A stretch of DNA of 64,000 nucleotides from an uncultured Bacteroides sp. (GTDB taxonomy: Bacteria; Bacteroidota; Bacteroidia; Bacteroidales; Bacteroidaceae): NCBI RefSeq assembly GCF_963677685.1, contig NZ_OY782186.1:2356001-2420000 (forward strand), given 5' to 3'. Below the pieces are notes generated by a model, which searched no databases, had not been told where the DNA came from, and saw only the letters and a program-made list of their open reading frames with translations. Numbering within the stretch: the stretch's first letter is position 1; the number at the start of each line of letters is the position of its first letter. Below, piece after piece: positions 35,749 through 44,782 of the stretch. The position numbers were made by a program, and so were the translations under genes.

Positions 35749-37509
35749 CTATTTGAAAAAGTTTTTAATTCTATTATCTATCGCTTTTGCGTTTGCTTCA
35801 ATATCTATATTTGTCCAATGTTCTAATTCGTGGGTATTCTTTTCCGAATAGTTAAAGTAACGAACAAATACTCTAAAAGTATGAGGTTGTATATAGTAAC
35901 CTTTATAAAAAAAATCAATTACTCTTAATCTTTTTCTTATGTAAGATATTCTTCCAATACTTCTATTTAAGCTAGAATAGAGTAAGACCAAATTTCCTAT
36001 CGAATTAATTTTTATTGATGATATATGCTTCTGAATATATAATTCAACCTTTTCCATATATTTCGAATCATCTTTTTTATTATCAAAACCAGATAAATTA
36101 AATATATCGTTTTTTTCTATTGTATTTAAGAATTCAATAAAATCTTTCTTTTCAGTTATATCTTTTGGGTTTTGAGGAAAAATATGCTCAATATCATTAC
36201 TGGTTTTAGTGAAGTATAAAGGGTGCATAAATGGCTGTGTTTCATCCAAACTTGAAATGACATCCAATAAAATAAGAACTTGTACCAGGGTGGTATTATC
36301 TTCATGATACCAGTCTATAGCATCATCTGTAAAATCAATTTCTATATCATTTTTATATATTACTTTTCTGATATCATTTTTCAATAATTTGATAAAATCA
36401 ATTTGATTTTCACTTTGTTCCCATTTATCCCATATCATTTTAAATGAAATTTTTGTATTTGCAAATAGAAAGCCTAGAAAATGGTATATTTCCCTGTTTT
36501 CAAACCAATCAACCAATGTGTTATGAAGTTTTAATATCTTTTTATAAAGGACAATAGCTGAACTATTGTAATTTTCTATTAAATCAAGAGTCAATAGTTT
36601 TTTATTTTCACTTTCGGCAAACAAAAAAAGTAATAAATTAATTGGATGTTTACTCACATCAAATAAATTAAACTCTGAACTTGTCATTTCAGAACCTATT
36701 GAAATAAATCGTTGAAAATAGTGTTCTACATTTTCTTGATTCCACCAATTATTAATAGTATCAAATTCCCATCCTATTTTTACTCTTTTTTCATTTAATT
36801 GAATAATGTCTTTAATATTAGCATCTTTTCGATTTTCTTCAATCGCTACTCTTGTTATTAATATAGCTCTAAATAAATCAGCTCCATCTAATGGAATTCG
36901 TTTAGTATTTAGATTCCCAAAAATCTCTTCTTCATCATTTTTAGAGTCTATTTTGTTAATAATTATTCTCACATTATTAAGCGTTTTTTTCAAGAATTCA
37001 TCAATTGATAGATTGTTTTCATGAAACCATTCATTAATTGACTTGTACGCATGGAAAAGATGAAAAATATCTTGGTGGTCATAATCCTTATTCTTTTCAA
37101 TAAAGTCTTCCCAAGATGTTTCACAAACTCCGTTTTCTTGATTAATGATAATATTGTTCAAGAAATGATTTGTCTCTGTTCTTATTGAATTATTAGGAAA
37201 TTTCAACTTATCTTTTACCAAATCAGAATGCCCTAAATATGAGAGCAATAAAGTAAGTGTAGTTAATCTTTGTTGCCCATCGACCACATTAAAAACATTT
37301 CCATTTGGAACAATGGTTATGTTTTGTAAGCAATAAAATTTATTATCACTTGGATTGAATGTATCTATATCTTTTAATAGCTTTTTTACTTCCTTTGGAG
37401 TCCATTTATATCCTCTTTGATAAAGTGGTATATCATAATAATCCTTCTTCTGTTCTTTTAAGTATTCTTCTGATGAAAACACCTCTTTAACTGTGTATAA
37501 TAATTTCAT
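35749..37509 (-). CDS. DUF262-DUF1524 (GmrSD-like) nuclease, protein B
   Basis: In this 586-aa protein the N-terminal DUF262 has YDIPLYQRGYKWTPKEVKK and VVDGQQRLTTLTLLLSYLG. The C-terminal DUF1524 has the HNH-like pair IEHIFPQNP and INSIGNLVLLYSSLNRSIG. This is the composition of GmrSD/BrxU-type type IV nucleases that cut modified DNA using an NTP-dependent DUF262 domain. It lies 14 bp after hsdS and 7 bp before protein A, inside the hsd operon. It could cover phages whose modified DNA escapes the type I enzyme. Confidence 0.9.
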   Translation of the reverse strand: MKLLYTVKEVFSSEEYLKEQKKDYYDIPLYQRGYKWTPKEVKKLLKDIDTFNPSDNKFYCLQNITIVPNGNVFNVVDGQQRLTTLTLLLSYLGHSDLVKDKLKFPNNSIRTETNHFLNNIIINQENGVCETSWEDFIEKNKDYDHQDIFHLFHAYKSINEWFHENNLSIDEFLKKTLNNVRIIINKIDSKNDEEEIFGNLNTKRIPLDGADLFRAILITRVAIEENRKDANIKDIIQLNEKRVKIGWEFDTINNWWNQENVEHYFQRFISIGSEMTSSEFNLFDVSKHPINLLLFLFAESENKKLLTLDLIENYNSSAIVLYKKILKLHNTLVDWFENREIYHFLGFLFANTKISFKMIWDKWEQSENQIDFIKLLKNDIRKVIYKNDIEIDFTDDAIDWYHEDNTTLVQVLILLDVISSLDETQPFMHPLYFTKTSNDIEHIFPQNPKDITEKKDFIEFLNTIEKNDIFNLSGFDNKKDDSKYMEKVELYIQKHISSIKINSIGNLVLLYSSLNRSIGRISYIRKRLRVIDFFYKGYYIQPHTFRVFVRYFNYSEKNTHELEHWTNIDIEANAKAIDNRIKNFFK

Positions 37510-37523
37510 GTTATATAGTATTT

Positions 37524-38819
37524 TTAGTTTATTTTTATCTTCCCACTCACCGCCTCATTAATCAACACACTTTTATATTCCTTCAGCTTTTCGATCTCCT
37601 TTTCCTTTAAGGTTATAGCGGTGGAAATTTTGTAAGAAACATGCTTAATACACTTAGAAATTGTTTCTTGTTCAGATATTGTAGGTAAAGGAATAAAGAA
37701 ATTTTTTAAAGCCTGAAAGTTCAAACCTTCTCTTCCTCCTCCTTGTTGAAAAAAATAAATTTGTGCTTGTCCCACTTCAGACGCTAATATACCATTTAAA
37801 TATATTGTAGAAATTTTATTATTTGGCCTTACAATACATACATGTTGATTTACATTTAAAGGGAAATTAATATCAATAAAATAACAACGACCAATTGAAC
37901 CCCCAGTGATATTTAAAAGTACATCACCTTTTTTTACGTGACTATTACTCATTGAAGCATGAGTTTTTTCAGAGATATAGGCTACACCTTCTAAATCAAT
38001 TCTATCAAATAGGATGTTCTGACTTCTTAAAAGTGGAATGCCACTATCTAAATATGTTGATCCCCCACCTGATGGAGTAACACCACTTCCAATTTTTGAA
38101 GTAACGTGTTTTAGTTTCTTCACCTCCCAATGCTCAGGTATTTCCCCAATCCATTCCACGCCGCTATCTTTTAGCTTTACGTTGGGATTTAGCCCACGGG
38201 TAACAGCTCGGTGTATTAATATCTGTCGACGTTCTTTGAGTAATTCTATTTGTTTTTCTTTTAAAGCTATCGCTTTATCAATTAAGGCTGTTTTCTTGTC
38301 TAAAAATTGGGCTATGCGAGTTTGTTCAGGGAGTGGTGGATAAGGGAAAATAAATCGTTTAAAATCCAAAAAACTAATATTCTGTCTCAAGCCAGAGCCT
38401 AAGCCATAAATAACTTTATTATTATCAATATTCCTAAATATATAACTATAATATCTACTATCTGTATTAGGTAAAAGTCTAAAATTCAGATAGGCACTTG
38501 TGATAATTCCTTCATAATCAGACATTGCACTTCTTAAACTCACATGGTCATTTTGCAAATCAGTTGGACGAAAAATTAGATCCCCTTTATTTACTAGTTG
38601 ATATGTCTCAAATGATTCTGGAACAAGCCCATTTAAATCTTCTACTTCTTTAATTTTAATCTTCCCATAGCTAAGAGAAAGCACAGTATTTCTTTTCATA
38701 CCTTTATTTTTCTCTTTCACTTCATATAAAATTGTATATCCAGATTTAAGCTTCCAATGTTCAGGAATTTCGCCCAACCATTGCACTCCTGAATCTATAT
38801 ATGATGAGTATTTTTTCAT
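37524..38819 (-). CDS. hsdS: Type I specificity subunit (HsdS)
   Basis: This 431-aa protein has two target-recognition domains, each introduced by a similar phrase: SGVQWLGEIPEHWKL near residue 10 and SGVEWIGEIPEHWEVKKL near 220. They are separated and followed by the conserved helices (PLPEQTRIAQFLDKKTALID; KEKEIEKLKEYKSVLINEAV). It sets the DNA sequence bound by HsdM and HsdR. Its ATG overlaps the stop of the PIN/HsdS gene by one base (TAATG), so the two S-type proteins are made together. Confidence 0.95.
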   Translation of the reverse strand: MKKYSSYIDSGVQWLGEIPEHWKLKSGYTILYEVKEKNKGMKRNTVLSLSYGKIKIKEVEDLNGLVPESFETYQLVNKGDLIFRPTDLQNDHVSLRSAMSDYEGIITSAYLNFRLLPNTDSRYYSYIFRNIDNNKVIYGLGSGLRQNISFLDFKRFIFPYPPLPEQTRIAQFLDKKTALIDKAIALKEKQIELLKERRQILIHRAVTRGLNPNVKLKDSGVEWIGEIPEHWEVKKLKHVTSKIGSGVTPSGGGSTYLDSGIPLLRSQNILFDRIDLEGVAYISEKTHASMSNSHVKKGDVLLNITGGSIGRCYFIDINFPLNVNQHVCIVRPNNKISTIYLNGILASEVGQAQIYFFQQGGGREGLNFQALKNFFIPLPTISEQETISKCIKHVSYKISTAITLKEKEIEKLKEYKSVLINEAVSGKIKIN

Positions 38820-40210
38820 TACTTGAGTATCATCTTTATTTTACGTTTTATTGCTAAAATATCTTTTTCAATTTCTACTTCTTTATTTTTAAATTGTGTT
38901 ACTAAACTCTTTTGTTGCTCTAATATTGGCAAACATATTTTTATATCTTCCAAATTAGAAATATTTAATTTACGAGTTGCGCCGCAATTAGCATCTTTAC
39001 TCAAATCATAACACCTTAAAAAATAATCCATAAAGTCAGGTATGATTTCATCCTGATTTATACGAAAAACATAAACACTATAATGCACATAAACATTCTC
39101 ATCTAGATTATTTATACAGTGTTCTCCAACTCTTCCACCATAAGATGTTATAAACAAATCTCCTTTTATAGATTTTGACGTACGCTCCAGATTATTTGAT
39201 ACTAATCGCATTTCAGAATTTAACCTATATTCTCTTATATTTTGTGATCTGACTATAGGAAACTTTCCTACTATTTTAGGGTAATATTCTGTTGTGAGAA
39301 AATTACCTAAATATTTCATTTTGGAAGTAGTATTTATACTGCTGATCTTACTATTTACAAATGATAGGAAAAAATCTTTTTTCAATTGAATAAGCTTATT
39401 CAACATATCTATTGCTATTTCTATTTTTGAATGAGACTGTTTTTCAGAAATTCCTTCTAATGTGTAGTTCGGAAGAAAATCAGCAGCATTATGTTTTATA
39501 AGTTTTAAGATACTTACTAGACTATTCAAATTAAGTATAGGTTTTATTAATTGAGAGACACCTAACTCCTCATCAAACAAATCTCCCTTAATAGCAAAAT
39601 CTTTAATATTCTTTGTAACAAAATATACTTGATGATTTTCATTTGTTTCATCTAACTCTCTTAGTTCTGGATATGATTCAATCCATTCTTGAATTGAATA
39701 TAGTATCAAAAAATCATTTACATTATTTTTATTACAATTAAACAGTTTATGATCCTTAATAATACTATACAATAACGCTTTCTGCTTAAGTTTCTCTGAA
39801 ACATTTATTGAAATAGCTGAATTATAAAGTTTTATAACCCTTTTATTAAACAACTTATAATCATCATTGAAACTACTTGTAATATCATCCAAACTTAAAT
39901 ATGCCTTCCTTAATTTTGACAAAGTAATATTATCCCTACAAAAAGGAATAATATTTTTCTCAAAGTTTTTTTTGAAACTCTCAAAATTATTTTTATACGC
40001 ATCTATTAAAGGTTTTATTGGTGTGCTCTTAAATTCCAAATCGGTTATTTCATTTTTAAGAAGCACAACATCCTTTGAGTTAATTAACTCCTCGAGCGAG
40101 TCTAGTACTTGATTTTTTTCTTTTGAAAAATCAAAACTAGAATATCCACTATTTTTCTTCCCAGAAGAAAAATCTATCCATGTACATGTGTCAAAAAAAA
40201 CATAGTTCAT
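38819..40210 (-). CDS. PIN nuclease domain fused to a half HsdS
   Basis: In this 463-aa protein, residues 1 to about 230 read as a PIN domain (DUF4935/PIN_4-like) with the usual acidic quartet: Asp7 in YVFFDTCTWID, Glu54 in LLKNEITDLEF, Asp166 in VNDFLILYSIQEWI and Asp204 in YFVTKNIKDFA. Residues about 290-463 are one HsdS half: KFPIVRSQNIREYRLNSEM, KGDLFITSYGGRVGEHCI, LNISNLEDIKICLPILEQQK and a final coiled helix. PIN domains are mostly RNases. The gene is ATGA-coupled to hsdM and TAATG-coupled to the full hsdS. It may dock on HsdM through the S-type helices. Confidence 0.82.
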   Translation of the reverse strand: MNYVFFDTCTWIDFSSGKKNSGYSSFDFSKEKNQVLDSLEELINSKDVVLLKNEITDLEFKSTPIKPLIDAYKNNFESFKKNFEKNIIPFCRDNITLSKLRKAYLSLDDITSSFNDDYKLFNKRVIKLYNSAISINVSEKLKQKALLYSIIKDHKLFNCNKNNVNDFLILYSIQEWIESYPELRELDETNENHQVYFVTKNIKDFAIKGDLFDEELGVSQLIKPILNLNSLVSILKLIKHNAADFLPNYTLEGISEKQSHSKIEIAIDMLNKLIQLKKDFFLSFVNSKISSINTTSKMKYLGNFLTTEYYPKIVGKFPIVRSQNIREYRLNSEMRLVSNNLERTSKSIKGDLFITSYGGRVGEHCINNLDENVYVHYSVYVFRINQDEIIPDFMDYFLRCYDLSKDANCGATRKLNISNLEDIKICLPILEQQKSLVTQFKNKEVEIEKDILAIKRKIKMILK

Positions 40211-42573
40211 GATTCTTCAAGTATTTCTTGAATAATATTTTCTGTCTCTGCTTCAAGCTTAAGAATCTCAGCTTTCACATCTTCAAGACTACGCAATGTC
40301 TTGTGTTGGAAGAAGTATTTATTGAAACTGATTTCATAACCTATCTTCGTAGCGTTAAGGTTAATCCATGCTTCGACTACATGCGGTTTTACTTCGCGCA
40401 GAAAATAGTCGTAGATCATTTCTTTCAGCGGCACGTTTTCCGTATCGCGCAGGTCGCTTTCGGTTTCGTACTCCAGATATTCCCCTTTTTTTGCTGTGGC
40501 ATAATATCCGTAATCAGCCAGTTGACTTTCGTTGCATCCCAAATGGTCGAGCAGCTTTTCCAACTTATCGCCACCAAGTTTACTAATTCCTTTGATTACC
40601 TTTTCTGCCTTCGCATCATATTCGCTTACTGCATTGAGTATGGCATTCTTTTCGGTTGCCGATAGCTTTACTTTCAGACCTTTTAAGGCACTATCTACTT
40701 TATTGCGGAAAAGATTAAAATCCATATACACGTCCGTCCCAACAGCTTGCATCAGTTGATTCGCTATTGTTAATAGGTCGAGTTGCTTTTGCCAAAGTGC
40801 GGAACTTACCAGCATTTTGCTTTGTTTGGCGTTCAGGTTGAGTTCCTGTTTCTCCGTCCAGTCGATAATGGCTTTTGCGTGTTTGGCCAGTTGGGTATAC
40901 ACTTCCTCGCCAAAGGTTTCATAAGCCCAAGCCATCGGCTCTCGCAAACTTTTATCGAAACGAAGTTCGGCAATTCGTTCTTCGGTAAACTGCGCTTTCA
41001 GTCGTTTGGGACGTTCTATAACTACTTTGTAATATCCAAAATCGCTATTATCAAATAGCTGTGCTGAAATAGTGCCTGTGCCATTTTCTGTCACCACCTC
41101 CTTGCGGTCGGCAGTCTCCATGGCAGTATACACACGTAGTATTTCAGCTATATGTTCGGGCGCAAACTCACAGTTCTTGTTTCCCAGATTCTTGCGCAAC
41201 TTACGATAGAGTTGTCCCGCATCTATCAGTTGCACTTTGTCTTTACGTTCCGGCGCTTTGTTGTTATTCACTATCCAGATGTAGGTGCTGATCCCTGTAT
41301 TGTAAAACAAATTATTGGGCATTTGTACAATGGCTTCAAGCCAATCGTTTTCAATAATGTAGCGGCGTATATTACTTTCGCCACCTCCGGCATCGCCGGT
41401 AAACAGACTGGAACCGTTATGTACAGAAGCAATGCGCGATCCCAGCGGACTTTGTGTCAGAGGTTTCATTTTGGAAATCATCTCCATGAGAAACAACAAC
41501 TGTCCATCGGACGAACGAGGCGTAGCATCTGCCAATTCTTTGTTTCCCCAATAATCAGAAAGAATTACCTGAAAACGAGGATCGATAATCTCTTTGCCGT
41601 CTTTGATATATTTCTGTTCGCTCGCCCATGATTTTCCATAAGGCGGGTTAGAAAGCATAAAGTCGAAGGTCGTTCCAGCAAATTCATCCACACTGAGCGT
41701 AGAGCCCACTCGAATATGTTCGGGATTGTTTCCCTTAATCATCATATCCGATTTACAAATGGCGTAAGTTTCGTCGTTTATCTCTTTTCCATAGAGATAA
41801 ACATCTCCTTTAGCACAGATTCCTCCTTCATCGTCTTTGATAAAATTCTGACTCTCGGTGAGCATACCACCACTTCCGCAAGCCGGATCATAAATCGTCA
41901 TTACCGGAGGCAACATCTCTTTTATCGGTTCAAATACTATATTCGTCATCAGGTCGATGACCTCACGGGGCGTAAAGTGCTCTCCGGCTTCCTCGTTGTT
42001 CTCTTCGTTGAATTTACGTATCAGTTCTTCAAACACATAGCCCATACCCAGATTGGTCAACGGAGGTAGTTTACGCCCATCGGGATCGTTCTTTTCGAAA
42101 GGCGTAAGGTTGATATAAGGCGAAGTGAATTTTTCAATCACATCCAGTAGCACATTCTTTTGCGCCATGTGGTGAATCTGGCTTTTAAGATTAAACTTCT
42201 CGATAATCTCTTTTACATTACTACTGAACCCATTCAGATAATCGATAAAATTAGCTTCGAGTATCTGTTGACTATTGGTAGCTGTATCGTGCAGGCGTTG
42301 TAGGGTCCATTCGCTGATATTATAAAATACATAGCCTGATGCATTCCGCAATCCATTGTCATCCCATTCGGTAAATCCCGCTTCGTCACGTTGAAAAGTC
42401 AATTCTTCCGTCACTGCATCTTTAGTCTGTTCAAGCAGCGCATCCAGACGCCTTAAAACCACCATAGGTAATATCACATCTCGGTATTTCCCTCGTACAT
42501 ATACATCTCGTAAACAATCATCAGCAATAGACCAAATAAAGGAAACTATCTTGTTATGTGAAGCTACATTCAT
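40207..42573 (-). CDS. hsdM: Type I DNA methyltransferase M subunit (HsdM)
   Basis: This 788-aa protein has the HsdM N-terminal helical domain (VSFIWSIADDCLRDVYVRGK), SAM-binding motif I (YDPACGSGGMLTESQNF) and the N6-adenine catalytic motif IV (MLSNPPYGKSW). After about residue 550 it has an extra 230-residue helical region, longer than in simple HsdM proteins. It methylates host sites with HsdS so that HsdR ignores them. It is the first gene of the operon and overlaps the PIN/HsdS gene by 4 bp. A -7 box sits on the upstream palindrome. Confidence 0.95.
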   Translation of the reverse strand: MNVASHNKIVSFIWSIADDCLRDVYVRGKYRDVILPMVVLRRLDALLEQTKDAVTEELTFQRDEAGFTEWDDNGLRNASGYVFYNISEWTLQRLHDTATNSQQILEANFIDYLNGFSSNVKEIIEKFNLKSQIHHMAQKNVLLDVIEKFTSPYINLTPFEKNDPDGRKLPPLTNLGMGYVFEELIRKFNEENNEEAGEHFTPREVIDLMTNIVFEPIKEMLPPVMTIYDPACGSGGMLTESQNFIKDDEGGICAKGDVYLYGKEINDETYAICKSDMMIKGNNPEHIRVGSTLSVDEFAGTTFDFMLSNPPYGKSWASEQKYIKDGKEIIDPRFQVILSDYWGNKELADATPRSSDGQLLFLMEMISKMKPLTQSPLGSRIASVHNGSSLFTGDAGGGESNIRRYIIENDWLEAIVQMPNNLFYNTGISTYIWIVNNNKAPERKDKVQLIDAGQLYRKLRKNLGNKNCEFAPEHIAEILRVYTAMETADRKEVVTENGTGTISAQLFDNSDFGYYKVVIERPKRLKAQFTEERIAELRFDKSLREPMAWAYETFGEEVYTQLAKHAKAIIDWTEKQELNLNAKQSKMLVSSALWQKQLDLLTIANQLMQAVGTDVYMDFNLFRNKVDSALKGLKVKLSATEKNAILNAVSEYDAKAEKVIKGISKLGGDKLEKLLDHLGCNESQLADYGYYATAKKGEYLEYETESDLRDTENVPLKEMIYDYFLREVKPHVVEAWINLNATKIGYEISFNKYFFQHKTLRSLEDVKAEILKLEAETENIIQEILEES

Positions 42574-42601
42574 TCTTTTTACATTATTTTTTTAAAAGCA
42601 A

Positions 42602-42637
42602 CAAAGCTACTAAATGTATTTTACATTTAGTAGCTTT
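42602..42637 (-). promoter_or_regulatory. hsd operon promoter on a perfect 16-bp inverted repeat
   Basis: AAAGCTACTAAATGTA (42603-42618) and its exact complement (42622-42637) are separated by 3 bp. The minus-strand -7 box TAGCTTTG (42602-42609) overlaps the outer edge of one arm. It may be an operator for the restriction operon. It could also end transcripts of the lipoprotein gene upstream, so both roles are possible. Confidence 0.6.
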
Positions 42638-42733
42638 TATTTTCTATTTATGGTTTTTGAAATTTCAAAAAACTCTTTCATTCTCTATTCTGTAAGTGCC
42701 TGTTGCGTCGGTTTACTGAGACTATAAGTTATT

Positions 42734-43981
42734 TTATTTCAGAAATATGCTGAAGGCTTCTCCGAAATGCTCATTATCAAGGATTATTGGTTTGCCGTTT
42801 TTCCATAATATTGCTTTCTCTTTGCATTTCCCTACCACGTATACATCATCTCCACTGACATAAACTGAATTGGCGGATGCACCTGTGCCATCTTCCCCAA
42901 GTACTTGTTGCACACCATTTGTCCAAAGTAGAGCTTGGTATGATTGGTTCATATACTGCGGATATTTATTCCCGACGACGTAAATGTTATCATTTGATAC
43001 GAAAAATGAGTTTGCTCCAGTAAGAGAACTTACTGAACTATCAATAGGTATTTGAATTATATTGTTTTTCCATACAGTAATATAGCTTATGGGATAGGTA
43101 TATATCATGCAAAGTACATACAAATTATTACCAGACTGAATGAGCTTGAAAGCCTTTGACCATTCATTGGATAATTCTTGTGCAACACCATTCTTCCAAA
43201 TTGTGGCATGACCTTTTTGTTTCCCTGCTACATACACATTATTATCATCGACATAAACAAAATTCATTTCTGAAGGCCCTAAACCTAAGTCATCATCAAG
43301 TATTTGAACATCATCATTTATCCATATAGCGCCTTGCCCCTGTACAGTGCCAACTACATATACATTTTCGCCTGCCACAAAAACTGATCTCGCCTGTGAT
43401 GCATTATTAACCCAAATATTACAAAGCTTTTGCTCAACACCATTTTTCCATATTGTAGCAACTTCATATGGACCATCTGGTGTAGTAGCTGCAACATATA
43501 CGTCATTTTTCTCAGTTACAAAAACAGAAAAGTAATCTGAACCGTAATGAGCCTCACCTAATCGCTGTGCAACCCCATTTTTCCAAAGTGTAACAAATCT
43601 GGTTATGTTATTCTTTTCATATACTTTCCCTACTATATATACATCAGGTTCAATAACAGTAATATAACATGCTTCTGATTTAAGACCTTCGATAGTCGTA
43701 GCCACAATTGTTGTTGTGCCTGCTTTGAGGGCGTAAATTTCACCTGTTTGTTTATCTATAGTTGCTACTTTTTCATTACTGGAACTCCATATCAACGTTT
43801 TATAAATCGCATTGTCGGGCTCTACTATGGCTTGTAATATTTTTCTTTCTCCGACCTTAAGTGTTAGCTTAGGAGGGTCAATTTTTATACTTTTTATTGC
43901 TGTTTCATCTTCATTTTTGCATGAAACAAAAATTATAATGCTGAAAAGAAATAAAGTAAAAATAAGTTTAGATTTTCCCAT
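42734..43981 (-). CDS. BIG2-domain lipoprotein with seven propeller-like repeats
   Basis: This 415-aa protein has a lipoprotein signal (FTLFLFSIIIFVSCKN), then a bacterial Ig-like BIG2 domain (residues about 28-110: KIDPPKLTLKVGERKILQ, IYALKAGTTTIVATTIEG). Seven repeats of about 40-48 residues follow, each of form (D/N)xYVxG...(T/L)(I/L)WKNGV.Q.L. Seven such blades suggest a beta-propeller. It should sit on the cell surface or in the periplasm. It lies inside the 40-bp repeats with the restriction operon but is a separate unit. Function unknown. Confidence 0.82.
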   Translation of the reverse strand: MGKSKLIFTLFLFSIIIFVSCKNEDETAIKSIKIDPPKLTLKVGERKILQAIVEPDNAIYKTLIWSSSNEKVATIDKQTGEIYALKAGTTTIVATTIEGLKSEACYITVIEPDVYIVGKVYEKNNITRFVTLWKNGVAQRLGEAHYGSDYFSVFVTEKNDVYVAATTPDGPYEVATIWKNGVEQKLCNIWVNNASQARSVFVAGENVYVVGTVQGQGAIWINDDVQILDDDLGLGPSEMNFVYVDDNNVYVAGKQKGHATIWKNGVAQELSNEWSKAFKLIQSGNNLYVLCMIYTYPISYITVWKNNIIQIPIDSSVSSLTGANSFFVSNDNIYVVGNKYPQYMNQSYQALLWTNGVQQVLGEDGTGASANSVYVSGDDVYVVGKCKEKAILWKNGKPIILDNEHFGEAFSIFLK

Positions 43982-44407
43982 AAATATTCCGATTGCTTTT
44001 TTTATCCTAGTTTAGCTCCTAATACCACTTAACGCAAGCCAATGATTTCCCACTCTCACAATTTTCTTCTTCCACCTTGAAGAATTCAAGGATTACTTCC
44101 TCATCAATTCTTTTTATTTAAAAATTGCTCAAATATAATACTATTTTAAAAATTTGCATTATAAGAGCCTGTTTAAAAACGGTTGTTTTTAAAGAAACTA
44201 CCTAAATAGGTTGATTTTATCTGAGTTCTTGCCACAATAGCTTCTACAAACCTTCAATCAATAAGTATTGAAGGTTATTAATAGTGTTTTTTCTTATTCT
44301 GAGAGCCTGTTTAAATTTTGTATTTTGAAATAAAAAGCGTGTTTCCTCTTTCCGTCCAAATGATTATTTTTAGTTACCAAGCTTCAAATAATTATATATT
44401 GTATGGA
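43982..44407. other. Gene-free stretch at the right edge of the island
   Basis: No gene is seen. It contains the right 40-bp direct repeat (44175-44214), two copies of AGAGCCTGTTTAAA (44164-44177 and 44302-44315) and a 10-bp hairpin AACCTTCAAT/ATTGAAGGTT (44249-44276). The duplicated 14-mer could be an element end or scar; no transposase is present. Confidence 0.6.
44175..44214. repeat. Right 40-bp direct repeat of the restriction island
   Basis: Identical over 40 bp to 30217-30256. Here it is not next to satD and has no intact operator array, so it is a displaced copy. Confidence 0.95.
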
Positions 44408-44782
44408 TTATTTCTTAAACTCTATTAGTTCTATTGGAGCTCCATTATGTTCAATCATAGCGACCCTAACTCCTTCTGAAGGAGGATTAGGTGGCGTTAA
44501 TAAATTAAATGCATGCTTTTTCAATTCCGAATCTAAATCATTTACTTGAAAAGCAATATGTGCTATTTTTTGTACTAATGGATGGATAGGACTATCTTTT
44601 TCAAATCTCATCCATTCGATGCCATAAGGACTCGTCGAAAACCCCGAAACATAAAATTTTAAATGAGAAATATAGATCTCTCCGGTTTTCTGTTCAGTTG
44701 TTGGAATTCCAATATGATGGTATTTCCAATTCCATTTTTCTATACATTCTGCCAATTCATGATCTAATCTAATATTTTCCAT
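44408..44782 (-). CDS. VOC (glyoxalase/bleomycin-resistance fold) protein
   Basis: This 124-aa protein has two VOC half-motifs, WKYHHIGIPTTEQKTGEIY and KIAHIAFQVNDLDSELKKH, and ends in GAPIELIEF. The His and Glu residues at these sites fit the metal site of the family. Members include glyoxalases, dioxygenases and resistance proteins. The substrate cannot be inferred; the gene is monocistronic. Confidence 0.8.
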   Translation of the reverse strand: MENIRLDHELAECIEKWNWKYHHIGIPTTEQKTGEIYISHLKFYVSGFSTSPYGIEWMRFEKDSPIHPLVQKIAHIAFQVNDLDSELKKHAFNLLTPPNPPSEGVRVAMIEHNGAPIELIEFKK

